Shown piece by piece: positions 42,996 through 52,135 of a stretch of 64,000 bases of DNA. The notes beneath the pieces were generated by a model. The model was not told the origin of the DNA, did no database searches, and was given only the letters and a program-made list of their open reading frames with translations. The stretch spans positions 62,001 to 126,000 of the forward strand of contig NZ_JAMSLS010000003.1 in the NCBI RefSeq assembly GCF_023806465.1, given 5' to 3'. The translations under genes were made by a program, and so were the position numbers. Positions within the stretch are counted from its first letter, which is position 1; each line of letters opens with the position of its first letter. The DNA is from Thermomicrobium sp. CFH 73360 (GTDB taxonomy: Bacteria; Chloroflexota; Chloroflexia; Thermomicrobiales; Thermomicrobiaceae).

Positions 42996-45900
42996 CTACT
43001 GCGCTTTCTCGACGTTGACCAAAAGGGCCTTGGCTTCGTGGATCATCACATTCGGGTCAGCGACCCAGGAAGTCAGGTCGTTTACGACATCCCCAACCGC
43101 TAACCCCATGAAGCCCCAGTGCCACGGCATTCCAATCTGATGCACCGTCTTCCCGTTGACCGTCAGGGGCCGCAGCCGTGGCGTCACGAGCGCCTTCGCG
43201 ACGATCGAGCCTCGCTTCGAGCTAACGCGTACGAGGTCAAGATTCTTGATCCCCTTCTCCGCCGCGAGCTCGGGGCTGATTTCCACGAACAGCTCTGGCT
43301 GCAGCTCGGCCAGCCACGGCAGCCAGCGGCTCATCGCACCAGAGAGGTGGTGCTCCGTTAGGCGGTAGGTCGTCAACACGATCGGGTACTGGGTATCGCC
43401 CACGGTTGCCAGCTGGTTCCGCTCGTGCTCGTAGATCTTGGCGATCGGATTGATTTGCCACTTCGGATACAAGAGGTTCGGCACCGGGGATTCGACCGGC
43501 TCGTAATGGGTGGGTAGCGGTCCGTCTTGCAACCCAGTTGGCACAAAAAGCCACCCCTTCCCGTCGGGTAGCAGAATGAAGGGGCTCTTGCCGTCGTGCG
43601 CGTCCATCCCTGCCGCACCAGGCTTGGCTGGGGTATCTGGTGCCTTGGTGGCAGGGAAGTCCGGCACGTCGTACCCAACCCATTTCTTCTGCGTCGCATC
43701 CCACCAGACAAGCTTCTTGCGCTCCGACCAGGGATTCCCATTGGGGTCGGCGGACGCCCGATTGTAGAGAATACGTCGGTTGGCCGGCCACGCAAAGGCC
43801 CAACCGAGGTGCGTCCCTGGCTTGTCATCCGGATCTGGATTCCGGTTCGCTGGCAAGAACTTCCCTTCCTCGGGATACGCCCCGCAGTAGATCCAGGAGG
43901 CACAGGTCGTTGAGCCATCATCCTTGAGTTCGCCGAACCCCTTCAGGAGTTCGCCAGTGTCGGTCTTAAATCCGTTAATTTCTCGCCAAATCTTCATGAC
44001 GTCTGGCTCACCCTGAATCCGGGTATTCGTTGGGTAATGGCCAGGATCATAATCGAAGTCCCAGGTAAGGTTCTTGAATCCTTCGTCACGCGGGAGCGTC
44101 GAGTCTGCGTACAGTTTCTTCAGGCGCAGGGCCAACTGGTGGGTAAACCACGCGTCAGAGCGGCAGTCTCCTGGAGGATCGGCGGCCTTCTCATGGAACT
44201 GGATCCAGCGTTGCGTGTTGGTGAAGGTGCCCTCAATTTCCGCAACCTGTGCCGATGGGAAGAGGAACACCTCCGTCTTAATCTCTTCCGGTTTCATCTC
44301 GCCACGCTCGACCTCCGGTGACTTGTACCAGAAGGCCGCCGTCTCAATCTCGAAGTTGTCCTTCACCACCATCCAATCCAAGTTGGCCAGGGCGCGTCGG
44401 ATCAGGCTCCCGTTGATCGACGTCGCCGGGTTTTGCCCGAAGAAGAATGCCCCCTTGATCTCCCCACGTGCCATGGCGTGGAAGCTGGCCATGAAGGAGT
44501 AGTCACCAGCGATCTTTGGATGCCAGTCATAGCCGAAGTCGTTCTCCGGCTTGGCTGCATCCCCATACATGGACTTGAGATAGCTCACCAAGAACTTCGG
44601 CAAATTGGCCCAGAACCCGGTCGGTCGTGTCTCCGTGAGCATATAGTCGCGCAGGGTATCATGGTTGCGTCGGGCGTCCGGATGGGCCATATAGCCGTGA
44701 ATCGAATGGTGTAATGTCGGAACATCGGTCGAGCCTTGGATCGTTGCGTGGCCGCGCAACGCGAGAATACCTCCACCCGGCCGGCCAACGTTGCCAAGGA
44801 GCAGCTGGAGGAGTGCCGCCGCACCAATGTTCTGCACGCCGTAGGTGTGTTGCGTCCAGCCCATGGCGTAGACCATCATGGTGGTCCGCTCGGGGCCGGA
44901 GTTCTCCGCGAGTATCTCCGCCACGCGCAGGAAGAGCTCCTTCGGCGTGCCACAGATCTGCTCCACCATCTCTGGGGTGTACCGTGAGAAGTGTCGCCGG
45001 ACAATCTGGAAGACCGTCCGCGGATGCTGCAGCGTCGGATCCTTCTCCGCCGCCGGCGGCACCATCTTTTGGATCATCTCCGCAAACGTTGCTGCCTTCT
45101 TCGCTTCTTCGCGCGCCTTGGCCACGTCCCAGGCAGCCACACGTTTGTATTGCCATGTTGCGTTGTCATAGACGTATTTCTGGTTCGTACCCTGTGGTGC
45201 CTCCTTGAGCCCGGAGAATACACCCTCTAAGTCTTCCGTATCCTGGAAATCGTCGCGGATGATCGTCGCGGCATTGGTGTAATTGACGACGTAGTCTTTG
45301 AAATATTTTTCGTTTTCTATCACGTACCGGATGAGCCCACCCAGGAAGGCAATGTCGGTTCCTGAACGCAACGGAACATAGAGGTCAGCGAGTGCCGATG
45401 TCCGGGTGAAGCGTGGATCGATATGAACCACCTTTGCCCCCCGCCGCTTCGCCTCAGCTACCCAGCGGAAAGCGACCGGGTGGTTCTCCGCCATATTCGA
45501 GCCCATAATGAAGATGAGATCGGAATTGACACAATCACCCGCGTGATTGGTTGCACCACCGCGCCCGAGCCGAGTCCCCAGACCGGGGACGGTCGAGCTG
45601 TGTCATATCCGCGCCTGGTTTTCGATCCGCACAATCCCCAGGCCGCGCATCAGCTTCTGATGAATGTGGTTCCACTCGTTATCAATCGTTGCACCACCCA
45701 ACGCGAAGATCGCCGTCGTATGCATGACCCGCTTCCCGTTGGGCAGTGTCTCCACAAACGTCTCATCCCGCGTCTTCTTGACCAGCTCCGCGACGCGGTC
45801 CATCGCCCAGTCAAGATCCACAACTTCCCACTGTGTCCCATACGGCTTGCGGTACAGGACCTTCGTCAGCCGGTTTGGGTTGACGTGCAGCTGGTAAGTC

Positions 45901-46181
45901 GCTGCTCCCTTGGGGCACAGGTTCCCTTTGTTTACCGGACTCTTCGGGTTCCCCTCGATATTGACAATCTGCCCGTTCACGACGTGCACCAGCGTGCCGC
46001 AGCCGACCGCGCAGTACGGGCAGACGCTCGGATAAACTTGCGCATCTTTGATGCGCAGCTGTTGGGCACGCACCTGCTTCGGCCGCAGGTCCACGCCCAG
46101 CCCGAGCAACGCTCCCGCTGCCGTCCCGGCTGCCGCGCCGCCGACCTTGAGGAACTGCCGACGCGACACAGCCATGGCCAT
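42996..46181 (-). CDS. fdoG: Selenocysteine-containing formate dehydrogenase catalytic subunit (Tat-exported, molybdenum or tungsten)
   Basis: The gene reads through an in-frame TGA at 45605-45603 as selenocysteine 193, giving about 1061 residues. Before it the frame ends GLGIVRIENQARI; after it HSSTVPGLGTRLGRGGATNH and IFIMGSNMAENHPV continue in the same frame, exactly the FdnG/FdoG context for Sec196. The N-terminus has the Tat motif SRRQFLKVGG and then the 4Fe-4S group CPYCAVGCGTLVHVVNG with GNLCPKG. GGAGGAGGG precedes ATG 46181. It oxidises formate to CO2 outside the membrane and passes electrons to the ferredoxin and NrfD subunits. Standard gene calling would split it at the TGA into 45603-46247 and 42996-45506. 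Confidence 0.93.
45570..45605 (-). promoter_or_regulatory. Selenocysteine codon and SECIS-like hairpin in fdoG
   Basis: After TGA (45605-45603) and 12 bases, GTCCCC (45590-45585) pairs with GGGGAC (45579-45574) around the loop GGTCT (45584-45580). A 6-bp stem closed by a GGUCU loop just after UGA is the arrangement recognised by SelB in Escherichia coli formate dehydrogenase mRNAs. No selA, selB, selC or selD lies in the window. Confidence 0.8.
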
Positions 46182-46249
46182 TACGGTACCCTCCTCCACA
46201 CTCCGTAAGGACACGCTGAGGCGCAGGAATGGTTCAACGTTGATCATAT

Positions 46250-46276
46250 CTTATACACGGTGGTTGACCATGTCAA
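46250..46276 (-). promoter_or_regulatory. Promoter of the formate dehydrogenase operon with overlapping inverted repeat
   Basis: On the minus strand TTGACA (46276-46271) is followed after 15 bases by TATAAG (46255-46250), or after 17 by TAAGAT. The -35 box lies in TTGACCATGTCAA (46264-46276), a 5-bp inverted repeat TTGAC/GTCAA with a 3-base centre. Its other arm, TTGACC at 46264-46269, could be the -35 of the divergent lipoprotein gene. A regulator bound there could control both. Confidence 0.5.
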
Positions 46277-46330
46277 GAGCTGCTCGCTATCCTTGCCCCA
46301 GCGCTCAGTCGAAGGCGCGGGAGATTTGTC

Positions 46331-46753
46331 ATGCATCGTTGGTCCATACCCCTTCTCTTTTTCGTGCTCACAGTCCTGGCGTGTTCTCGCCCCGTTCCTA
46401 CAACGACCCCCACGCCTTTCGCGAACCCGGCCGATGAAATTCGCTTCGTCGTCACCCGGTACCTCGACGCCATCTACCACGGTCGTGCTGGCGAAGCCTG
46501 GCTCATGCATTCCCGCGCGACGAACGAGGGGGAGTCGTTTGATGAGTTCGCGGCGGTGGTCCAGGTGGCGAAGCAAGTTGGTAGCCGCATCGAGATTCTC
46601 CAAATCGACGAGCCCGAAATCCGCGGCGATCAAGCGTCCGTCATTGTCGTCCAACGCCTTGGCCCGCGTGTCACGACCTATATGTTCCGTCTCGTCTACG
46701 AAGATGGTCACTGGAAGATCCACAACCCTCGTGACCTTGTCCCACAACCCTAA
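46331..46753 (+). CDS. Lipoprotein with a DUF4878/NTF2-like domain
   Basis: A 140-residue protein. The signal peptide HRWSIPLLFFVLTVLAC ends in the lipobox VLAC, so Cys18 is the predicted lipid anchor. A short Thr/Pro linker leads into IRFVVTRYLDAIYHGRAGEAWLMHS (split: IRFVVTRYLDAIY then HGRAGEAWLMHS), the helical opening of NTF2-like DUF4878 domains, ending in VYEDGHWKIHNP. This fold is found in many small bacterial lipoproteins and has no defined activity. It is transcribed divergently from the formate dehydrogenase operon with 150 bases between. Confidence 0.8.
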   Translation: MHRWSIPLLFFVLTVLACSRPVPTTTPTPFANPADEIRFVVTRYLDAIYHGRAGEAWLMHSRATNEGESFDEFAAVVQVAKQVGSRIEILQIDEPEIRGDQASVIVVQRLGPRVTTYMFRLVYEDGHWKIHNPRDLVPQP

Positions 46754-47545
46754 GACGCTGTCGGTTGTCGTGCCCCTGATGATCGGCCGGCTCGCGCCCG
46801 GCTATCGCCACTCTCTGTCGCAGCGCAGCCTGTTCGTCATCACGTAAGCGCCTGCGCCAGCATTCGGACTTTCGCTCCTATCCCAGCAGGACCGGATGGA
46901 ACTTGACGATGACGGCGAATGCAAGGAGCGTCTCATTTCCTTTCCGCTGACCCCTTCCCGGTTCACCTCGGGCAATTCCCACAAGCGGAGTGTTGCCTGC
47001 GCCCCACGCCCGTGAGCAGCCGTTCCCCATCCCGGCATGCGAGCGTGCGTCACCGCATGTGTTCCCCCTGGGCCGGCGTCACTTCTGTCTCGCCCGTGCA
47101 GTCGCGCCCAGTTGCGAGTACGGTGAGCTGCCAGAGAATGACGACATGCCTCGCTGTGGGGTTCCCTGTCGTCCACGGTTCTGACCCCGTGGTGCCACGA
47201 ACGTGCATGCGTCCTTCCGGTGGTGCTCGTGCGGCCGGGTAGTCCACCCTACCGTCGTGGAAGATCGTTCTGCCTTCACAGATGGTCCTCTGCTGCTCAA
47301 CACGAAGAGCGCGCTTGCTCCCAGGTCGTGGCCCGAGTATTTGCGTGTCACGGTGTGTCCGGCATCCGCCGCGTTCAGGCAACCGATCGACACGTCCTCT
47401 CCATGTATTCGAAGCGGCCTTGCACCCCTGTCACCAGCGAGAGGAACCGATGGTGTTGCTCGTGTTCCACTCGTTCCCTCATCGAGAATGGGGAAGTGAG
47501 GGAATGCATTGCGATGCGACGCTTCCAAGAGAGACCCTCGCACCC
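46754..47545. other. Intergenic region, no gene recognised
   Basis: About 790 bases between the lipoprotein gene and the NUDIX region. Frames up to 170 codons are open on both strands but overlap and lack motifs or start sites. The last part before 47678 encodes, in the NUDIX frame, a possible zinc ribbon (see the NUDIX entry). Confidence 0.5.
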
Positions 47546-47677
47546 ATGAGGAGCAATGATGCGATCTGCTGTCTGCGCTGCTCGAGGACAACAGAGCTCT
47601 CGCTATTGACGAGTCTCCTCTTCGCTGGATGTCCGCGATGCGGCCATACTCGAGAGGGTGTCAGAGAGGAGCATGCC

Positions 47678-48166
47678 ATGCCTGAGCACAACCGTCATGT
47701 TGTTGCCGTCGGTGGTGTGGTTCGCCGCGGCGATGCCATTCTCTTGGTCCGCCAATGCTACGGTCCCTCCCGTGGACTCTATCTCTTCCCGGGCGGTCTC
47801 GTGGAGCCTGGCGAGACGCTGGATCAGGCGGTTGTCCGGGAAGTGACCGAAGAAACTGGCATCCAGACCGCTGTCTGCGGCGTCTTGGGCCTGCGCACCC
47901 GTTGCGACGGTGCCCGAAATGACACGTACGTGATGTTTCTCTTAGACTGGATCGCTGGTGAGCCGCACGCTGACGGACAGGAGATTGACGACGCGCGCTT
48001 CTTCTCTCTCCAGGAGCTCCATGACCCCGCCGTCCCAGTCACTGCGCTCTCGCGCTACATCGCGTTGCGTGTGCTGGAGGGGCGCTGCGCGCTCCAGCCT
48101 TTCGCCAGCGACTTTGACTACGCTGCAGCAGAGCGTGATCCGGCGACTTGGCGATTGTTCTGCTGA
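47678..48166 (+). CDS. NUDIX hydrolase, possibly with an N-terminal zinc ribbon
   Basis: A 162-residue NUDIX protein from ATG 47678 (AGAGAGGA 8 bases upstream). The NUDIX box is GGLVEPGETLDQAVVREVTE followed by ETGI (about 38-61), with all conserved Gly, Glu and Arg residues; VAVGGVVRRGDAILLVRQ opens the fold. It should hydrolyse a nucleoside diphosphate linked to another group. In the same frame upstream, from an ATG at 47546, the DNA encodes ICCLRC, 16 residues, then CPRCG, a CxxC-x16-CxxC zinc ribbon like those in NudC-type enzymes. The longer start would give 206 residues but has a poor ribosome-binding site. Confidence 0.87.
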   Translation: MPEHNRHVVAVGGVVRRGDAILLVRQCYGPSRGLYLFPGGLVEPGETLDQAVVREVTEETGIQTAVCGVLGLRTRCDGARNDTYVMFLLDWIAGEPHADGQEIDDARFFSLQELHDPAVPVTALSRYIALRVLEGRCALQPFASDFDYAAAERDPATWRLFC

Positions 48167-48318
48167 GTGATCCTTCGTCCTGGCATCGACGCGGTCTTAG
48201 GAAGAGTCCACCGCAAGCTTCCCGTGCCTGACCTGCCTCAGGATCGGGGACTCTTGGCCGCTCGATGTGCTCAGGCGTGGGTCACGTCGTCCACCTTGAC
48301 CGATGGAACAGTCTACCT

Positions 48319-48348
48319 TTGACCTGATGACCTGATGATCTTCATACT
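48319..48348 (+). promoter_or_regulatory. Possible promoter with tandem repeat upstream of the DUF2173 gene
   Basis: TTGACC (48319-48324), an 18-base spacer and CATACT (48343-48348). The spacer contains the tandem 8-mer GACCTGAT-GACCTGAT (48321-48336), which may bind a regulator. The ATG lies 95 bases downstream. Confidence 0.35.
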
Positions 48349-48442
48349 GTACTTCTCTAGGGTACCCCTTACAATCATTTTGCTTGCCCGGGAGGTGTCC
48401 CGCTCCGAAGTGACCTCGTGTCCCCACGGAAGGAGGAAACCA

Positions 48443-48784
48443 ATGGCGGTCAATCTCGATCGGCTCATGAACCTGCGCGGCGTCTTCGCTGCTGGCGAGT
48501 TCGGCCCTGATGGATCCCTTGTCGCGTACACAGGGCCGCTTTCCGAGGAACACGCGGCGATGACTGCGCTCATGTGCGCTGCAAACAACCTGATGCTGCG
48601 GATGCAGGCCGAGGTGTACTCCCGGTATACGGGGATGCAGTGGACTCCTCTGCGTGGCTGGGCCGTGGCAGCGGGGGATTATGCGGTCTGTGTTATGGGA
48701 AATGCTGGCGTGTTTGTGAAGTCAGACGAAGCAGACTTTAACCAGATCTTCCGCGAATTAGGACAGGAAGCGGGCGTGCTCTAG
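48443..48784 (+). CDS. DUF2173 family protein
   Basis: A 113-residue protein with GGAAGGAGG before its ATG. It begins MAVNLDRLMNLRGVFAAGEF and continues GPDGSLVAYTGPLSEEHAAM, the DUF2173 opening, which resembles a roadblock/longin-type fold. The C-terminal part includes YAVCVMGNAGVFVKSDEAD. In other bacteria members are found near sulfur-oxidation or signalling genes, but no activity is known. Here it stands alone between the NUDIX and HicB-DinB genes. Confidence 0.8.
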   Translation: MAVNLDRLMNLRGVFAAGEFGPDGSLVAYTGPLSEEHAAMTALMCAANNLMLRMQAEVYSRYTGMQWTPLRGWAVAAGDYAVCVMGNAGVFVKSDEADFNQIFRELGQEAGVL

Positions 48785-49234
48785 GACCTCTAAAGAACAC
48801 CGCGTGACTTGTCCCTCTCGGGGCGGGATACCTCACCGGATTTTAGTCAGCTCGCCGAGGTCGGCAGGAGTTCCCCTGTTGAACCTGTCCGCCGTACCCG
48901 CGTTGGACCGCCAGAGGATCGTTGCGAGTGGTGAGAGCTCGGTACGACCTCTCTGGTGTTTCCCAAAAGCTGTGCCGAGGCGTAGACCACTTCGGTGGCC
49001 GGGCAGCGCCCCGGCGAACCCGATCGGTCCCTCGGTTCTGTGTCCACCGAGGCCGCCTGCTCAATCTCATGGACTAGGTTGGAAGAGGAGGAACGCCTCC
49101 GTCGTCACTCCACTCTCGGGGAAAGGTATCCGCGGATAGCGATTCCCGTGTAGTGTCTGACACGCTTCCCCGTGCTGCTCGTGCGCCATCCTTGTCGCCT
49201 GGCGGTGGTTCGTCGGTGCGCGAGTGGTGTCGGC
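48785..49234. other. Intergenic region between convergent genes, no gene recognised
   Basis: 450 bases between the DUF2173 and HicB-DinB genes. No frame has a motif or start signal, and no clear bidirectional hairpin terminator was found. Confidence 0.5.
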
Positions 49235-49975
49235 TCATGTCTCTCGAGCCCGCTCCATGCACTGCACCCACGCGAGGAGTTCTATGGCGTGCTTGCACAG
49301 GTGACTTGTCCGACGCCGGAGCACCTTGGCAACCGTCCACTGCTCACCGTCGCGCTCCACCACCCGACTTCCCCATACGGCCCACCAGGCCCGAGTGACC
49401 GAAACAAAGGCCTGCGCTGCCTGCCGGAGCGCCAGGAGTGGGTCTTCCGGAAGTGCCAACGCACCGGCGTCGGGAGCTAGCCGCGCAGCATACCAGCGGT
49501 CAAACTCCGCGACGTGCCGCACGATTTGCGGTGGTGTGCAACCAGACGGACGATGGTCAAGTGGTAGGGTTTCCCACTCCCGTGTCCGATCTGTCAGCGC
49601 GACCAGCTCGTTGAGCGCCGCGTCGCCGACCTCCAACGCGTGGGCCAGCTCCTCAGGTGTGATGACGCGCTGGTCGATCTCAAACAACGGTCTTCGGCCA
49701 TCGGGAGATGCCTCTGCAACTTCGACCACGGTGATCGCATTCGTGGGGCACTCAGCGACAGTGAGCCCCTTCGCACACAGCCACGTTCGATGTTTTGCGA
49801 TCGCCATCGGTGCCTCCGTGATGAGTTCCTCAAGTGAGCAACCGGTGATCAGGCATCCGGGAAGTTCGATGATGAAACCCAGCCAGGTCGACTCCCATCG
49901 CTCAGCGACCAGCCTCCAGTGTGCGACGATCACTGCGCTACTCGCCTTCCACGTCTCCGGTGAACAGGTGTCCAC
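49235..49975 (-). CDS. HicB-like domain fused to a DinB-like domain
   Basis: Up to 246 residues. The first part, TWLGFIIELPGCLITGCSLE followed by ELITEAPMAIAKHRTWL (about 29-66), is a HicB-type partial RNase-H-like fold with the ELPGC motif. The second part (about 95-240) is a four-helix DinB-like domain: VALTDRTREWETLPLD, PQIVRHVAEFDRWYAARL and SHLCKHAIELLAWVQ with His residues that could bind metal. HicB domains are usually antitoxin parts paired with HicA, and no HicA gene is here. The start is unclear: GTG 49975 has no site, while GTG 49933 follows GGAAGGCGAG. Function unknown. Confidence 0.78.
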   Translation of the reverse strand: MDTCSPETWKASSAVIVAHWRLVAERWESTWLGFIIELPGCLITGCSLEELITEAPMAIAKHRTWLCAKGLTVAECPTNAITVVEVAEASPDGRRPLFEIDQRVITPEELAHALEVGDAALNELVALTDRTREWETLPLDHRPSGCTPPQIVRHVAEFDRWYAARLAPDAGALALPEDPLLALRQAAQAFVSVTRAWWAVWGSRVVERDGEQWTVAKVLRRRTSHLCKHAIELLAWVQCMERARET

Positions 49976-50499
49976 AGGTGTGGCAAGATGCCCGTCCGCG
50001 CTCCCCTTTCACCCTTACGAGGACGCTGCGATGCCTCGAAGACACTGTGCTGACGAGGTGACAGCTGCACCGCACACCTCTGCGATACATACAACGCGCA
50101 GTTCGGGAATCTGTCACGTAGTGGTGGAAAAGGGGAAGCGGGCGGAAACGTGTTTTCACTCTGCGTTCTTACCAATCGCCGAGAGGAAGCCAAGGTTGCG
50201 GTATGCCGAGTAGGCCAGTGGATGACTTCGGGGGGCAGCCTGAGATAGAGTGTTCTTCCTCCTCGTTGAACTGTCCATGCGGCTGACATTGAGCTCACCC
50301 CGCAACGCCATCTTCAGCGCTGATGGTGATGTGCCCGTATGGCTCCTGCGAGCGAGGATTGGATGCGGTTCGGCTGGACACTGGCGAGACAGTTGGCGGT
50401 ACGGCTGGGAACAAGCGCCTTGACTTCGTCCTCGGGAGGACTATGTCTGGAATTGGAGAGTCGCGGTGAGGAGGGCTGCGGGGTGTTTTCCCAGGGTGA
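49976..50499. other. Intergenic region between the HicB-DinB gene and the flagellar operon
   Basis: About 520 bases, at the 3' end of the flagellar operon. No supported gene. It should contain the operon terminator and the promoter of the HicB-DinB gene; I could not identify either with confidence. Confidence 0.5.
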
Positions 50500-50745
50500 T
50501 CAGCGTTGCTGTTCGCCCGCCCCGGCCAGGGCACGCTTGAGACGCTCTAAGACACGCTGTGGGGAGTATGCTGCCTGCCGGTTTGCTGCCTCCACTGCCG
50601 CGAGGAGCTCTGCCCGCACGATCGGGATCTCACGTGAGGCCTCGATCCCCAGTTTCACTCGTTCTCCCTCGACTGCGAGGACGATGACCCGGATTCCCTC
50701 CCCAATGACGACCGCCTCGCCCGGGCGACGGGTTAAGACAAGCAC
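50500..50745 (-). CDS. csrA: Carbon storage regulator CsrA
   Basis: An 81-residue protein with the full CsrA signature: MLVLTRRPGEAVVIGEGIRV at the start with the RNA-binding LTRR, and VKLGIEASREIPIVRAELL (about 31-49), followed by a longer helical tail than in E. coli CsrA (61 residues). It binds GGA sites in mRNA; in flagellated bacteria with FliW it represses flagellin translation. It lies 13 bases after fliW, the usual order of the pair. Confidence 0.93.
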   Translation of the reverse strand: MLVLTRRPGEAVVIGEGIRVIVLAVEGERVKLGIEASREIPIVRAELLAAVEAANRQAAYSPQRVLERLKRALAGAGEQQR

Positions 50746-50758
50746 CGGCGTGCCCCTT

Positions 50759-51196
50759 TCACCGCGTCAGGATCGGATGACGCGTCCCCCAGCCCGACTC
50801 GGTCAGGACGACTTGCGTGCCGCAACCCCGTTCGAAATCAAGGACCAGGGGGCCAAGTAGGTTCGCTGTCACCAACCCGTCCTCGTGCACACTGAGCGTC
50901 GCCCACAGCTCGACCTGCTCGCTGCGCCCGACGCCAAGAGCCACAAGCGCTGCGCGGTCAGATGCGGCCAGCTGTTCGAAGAAGTCCGGAACCAGCTCCA
51001 GGACCGGCGCGAGCACGAACTCGATCCCGGGTTCGTCGAGAGAGCGGAGCAGGAGCAGCCCGGGGAGGTCTTCCGGGGCTTCCACCATAAAGCGTCGCCA
51101 TTCCGGACAACCCACAAGTCCGTTGGGGAAGATGATCTCGGTGTGGATCGCCGTGAGATTGCTAACCGTCTGGGGTTCGCTCATCGGTTGTGTCAT
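50759..51196 (-). CDS. fliW: Flagellar assembly factor FliW
   Basis: A 145-residue FliW. FPNGLVGCPEWRRFMVEAPED (split: FPNGLVGCPEWRRF, about 29-42) is the conserved family opening, and LWATLSVHEDGLVTANLLGP (about 100-119) is the conserved strand pair before the C-terminal VLDFERGCGTQVVL. FliW binds flagellin or, when free, CsrA, and so couples flagellin export to its translation. ATG 51196 is chosen because AAGGAGCAGAGG precedes it; GTG 51223 is less likely. Flagellin itself is not in the window. Confidence 0.92.
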   Translation of the reverse strand: MTQPMSEPQTVSNLTAIHTEIIFPNGLVGCPEWRRFMVEAPEDLPGLLLLRSLDEPGIEFVLAPVLELVPDFFEQLAASDRAALVALGVGRSEQVELWATLSVHEDGLVTANLLGPLVLDFERGCGTQVVLTESGWGTRHPILTR

Positions 51197-51219
51197 CCTC
51201 TGCTCCTTATACGTGGTCG

Positions 51220-52095
51220 TCACCGGAGGTAATCGAGCAGTGTCGGTTGGATTGCGCGAGCCCCTGCCTGTAATGCCGCCCGGTAGGTCAGTTCTTCCTT
51301 TGAGAAACGGGTGACAGCCTCAGCCATGTCGGTATCGCCGGCTTCGCTCAGGAGCCGCAACGTACTTGTGTGTGCATCGAGCAAGCGGTCTCGCTGTGCC
51401 TCAAGCCGATTAACCCGGGCGCCGACTGAGGCCTGGGCTGCCAAAAGCTGCGTGTGCGCTGCGTCGATGGTGGAAAGCGTCGCCCGAATAGCTACTGGGT
51501 CGTTTGCTGCAACAGCATCACGTGCCTGCTTGAGTGCCTGAAGCACTGGCAAAATCGCCGTGTCACCGGTCACGTTGATCTCAATGCTGACCCCGCGGTC
51601 GATCAGTCGGGAGAGTGGATGGCTGTTTCCTTGATACGTCGGTGGATCGGCCGAGAGGTCAAACGGCTCAGTCTGCGTCAGGGTGCCAGCAAAGAGGTAT
51701 TGGCCAGCGTGTGCATAGTTGCCTGTTGTAGCGATCTGCTCCTGCAGCGCGGTCAACTCTTGCCAGATTGCTTGACGGTCGTCGGCGGAAAGCGAGTCAT
51801 TCGCAGCCTGCACCACGAGTTCCCGTGCCCGCTGCAGCGATTGCCCCACAGTCGTCAGTGCTTGATCCGTCAAGTCGAGCCACGTCTTCGCCTGCTCAAC
51901 GTTCGCGAGGTACTGCTCGATCTCCTGGGCGGCCGAGCCGAGCCGAAGCACCGTTGCCGTTCCGACCGGGTCATCGGATGGCCGGGCAATGCGGCGTGCC
52001 GAGGTGATCTGCTGATACACCCGCTCCATCCGCGCCAGATTCCCTACAAGGTTCCGGAGCAGCGTGTCCACCAGCATTCCGTGCGTCACCCGCAT
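51220..52095 (-). CDS. flgL: Flagellar hook-associated protein FlgL
   Basis: A 291-residue protein. It opens MRVTHGMLVDTLLRNLVGNL, with ARRIARPSDDPVGTATVLRL (about 32-51), the flagellin-like D0/D1 pattern of FlgL, and ends with the mirror helix GDTDMAEAVTRFSKEELTYR and AALQAGARAI. The ATG is preceded by GAAAGGGG. It forms the junction between hook and filament with FlgK, whose gene lies 40 bases upstream in the operon. Confidence 0.92.
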   Translation of the reverse strand: MRVTHGMLVDTLLRNLVGNLARMERVYQQITSARRIARPSDDPVGTATVLRLGSAAQEIEQYLANVEQAKTWLDLTDQALTTVGQSLQRARELVVQAANDSLSADDRQAIWQELTALQEQIATTGNYAHAGQYLFAGTLTQTEPFDLSADPPTYQGNSHPLSRLIDRGVSIEINVTGDTAILPVLQALKQARDAVAANDPVAIRATLSTIDAAHTQLLAAQASVGARVNRLEAQRDRLLDAHTSTLRLLSEAGDTDMAEAVTRFSKEELTYRAALQAGARAIQPTLLDYLR

Positions 52096-52135
52096 TATTG
52101 TGCCCCTTTCTCCGACCGGCTCAGCAGGGTTGCGC

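Noticed and set aside
45423-46208. 261-codon plus-strand frame across the start of fdoG
   Set aside because: Antisense to the catalytic subunit and its Sec codon; no motif.
45603-46247. A separate truncated formate dehydrogenase N-terminal gene ending at TGA
   Set aside because: Frame continuity, the conserved Sec context and the SECIS-like hairpin show that TGA is a selenocysteine codon, not a stop.
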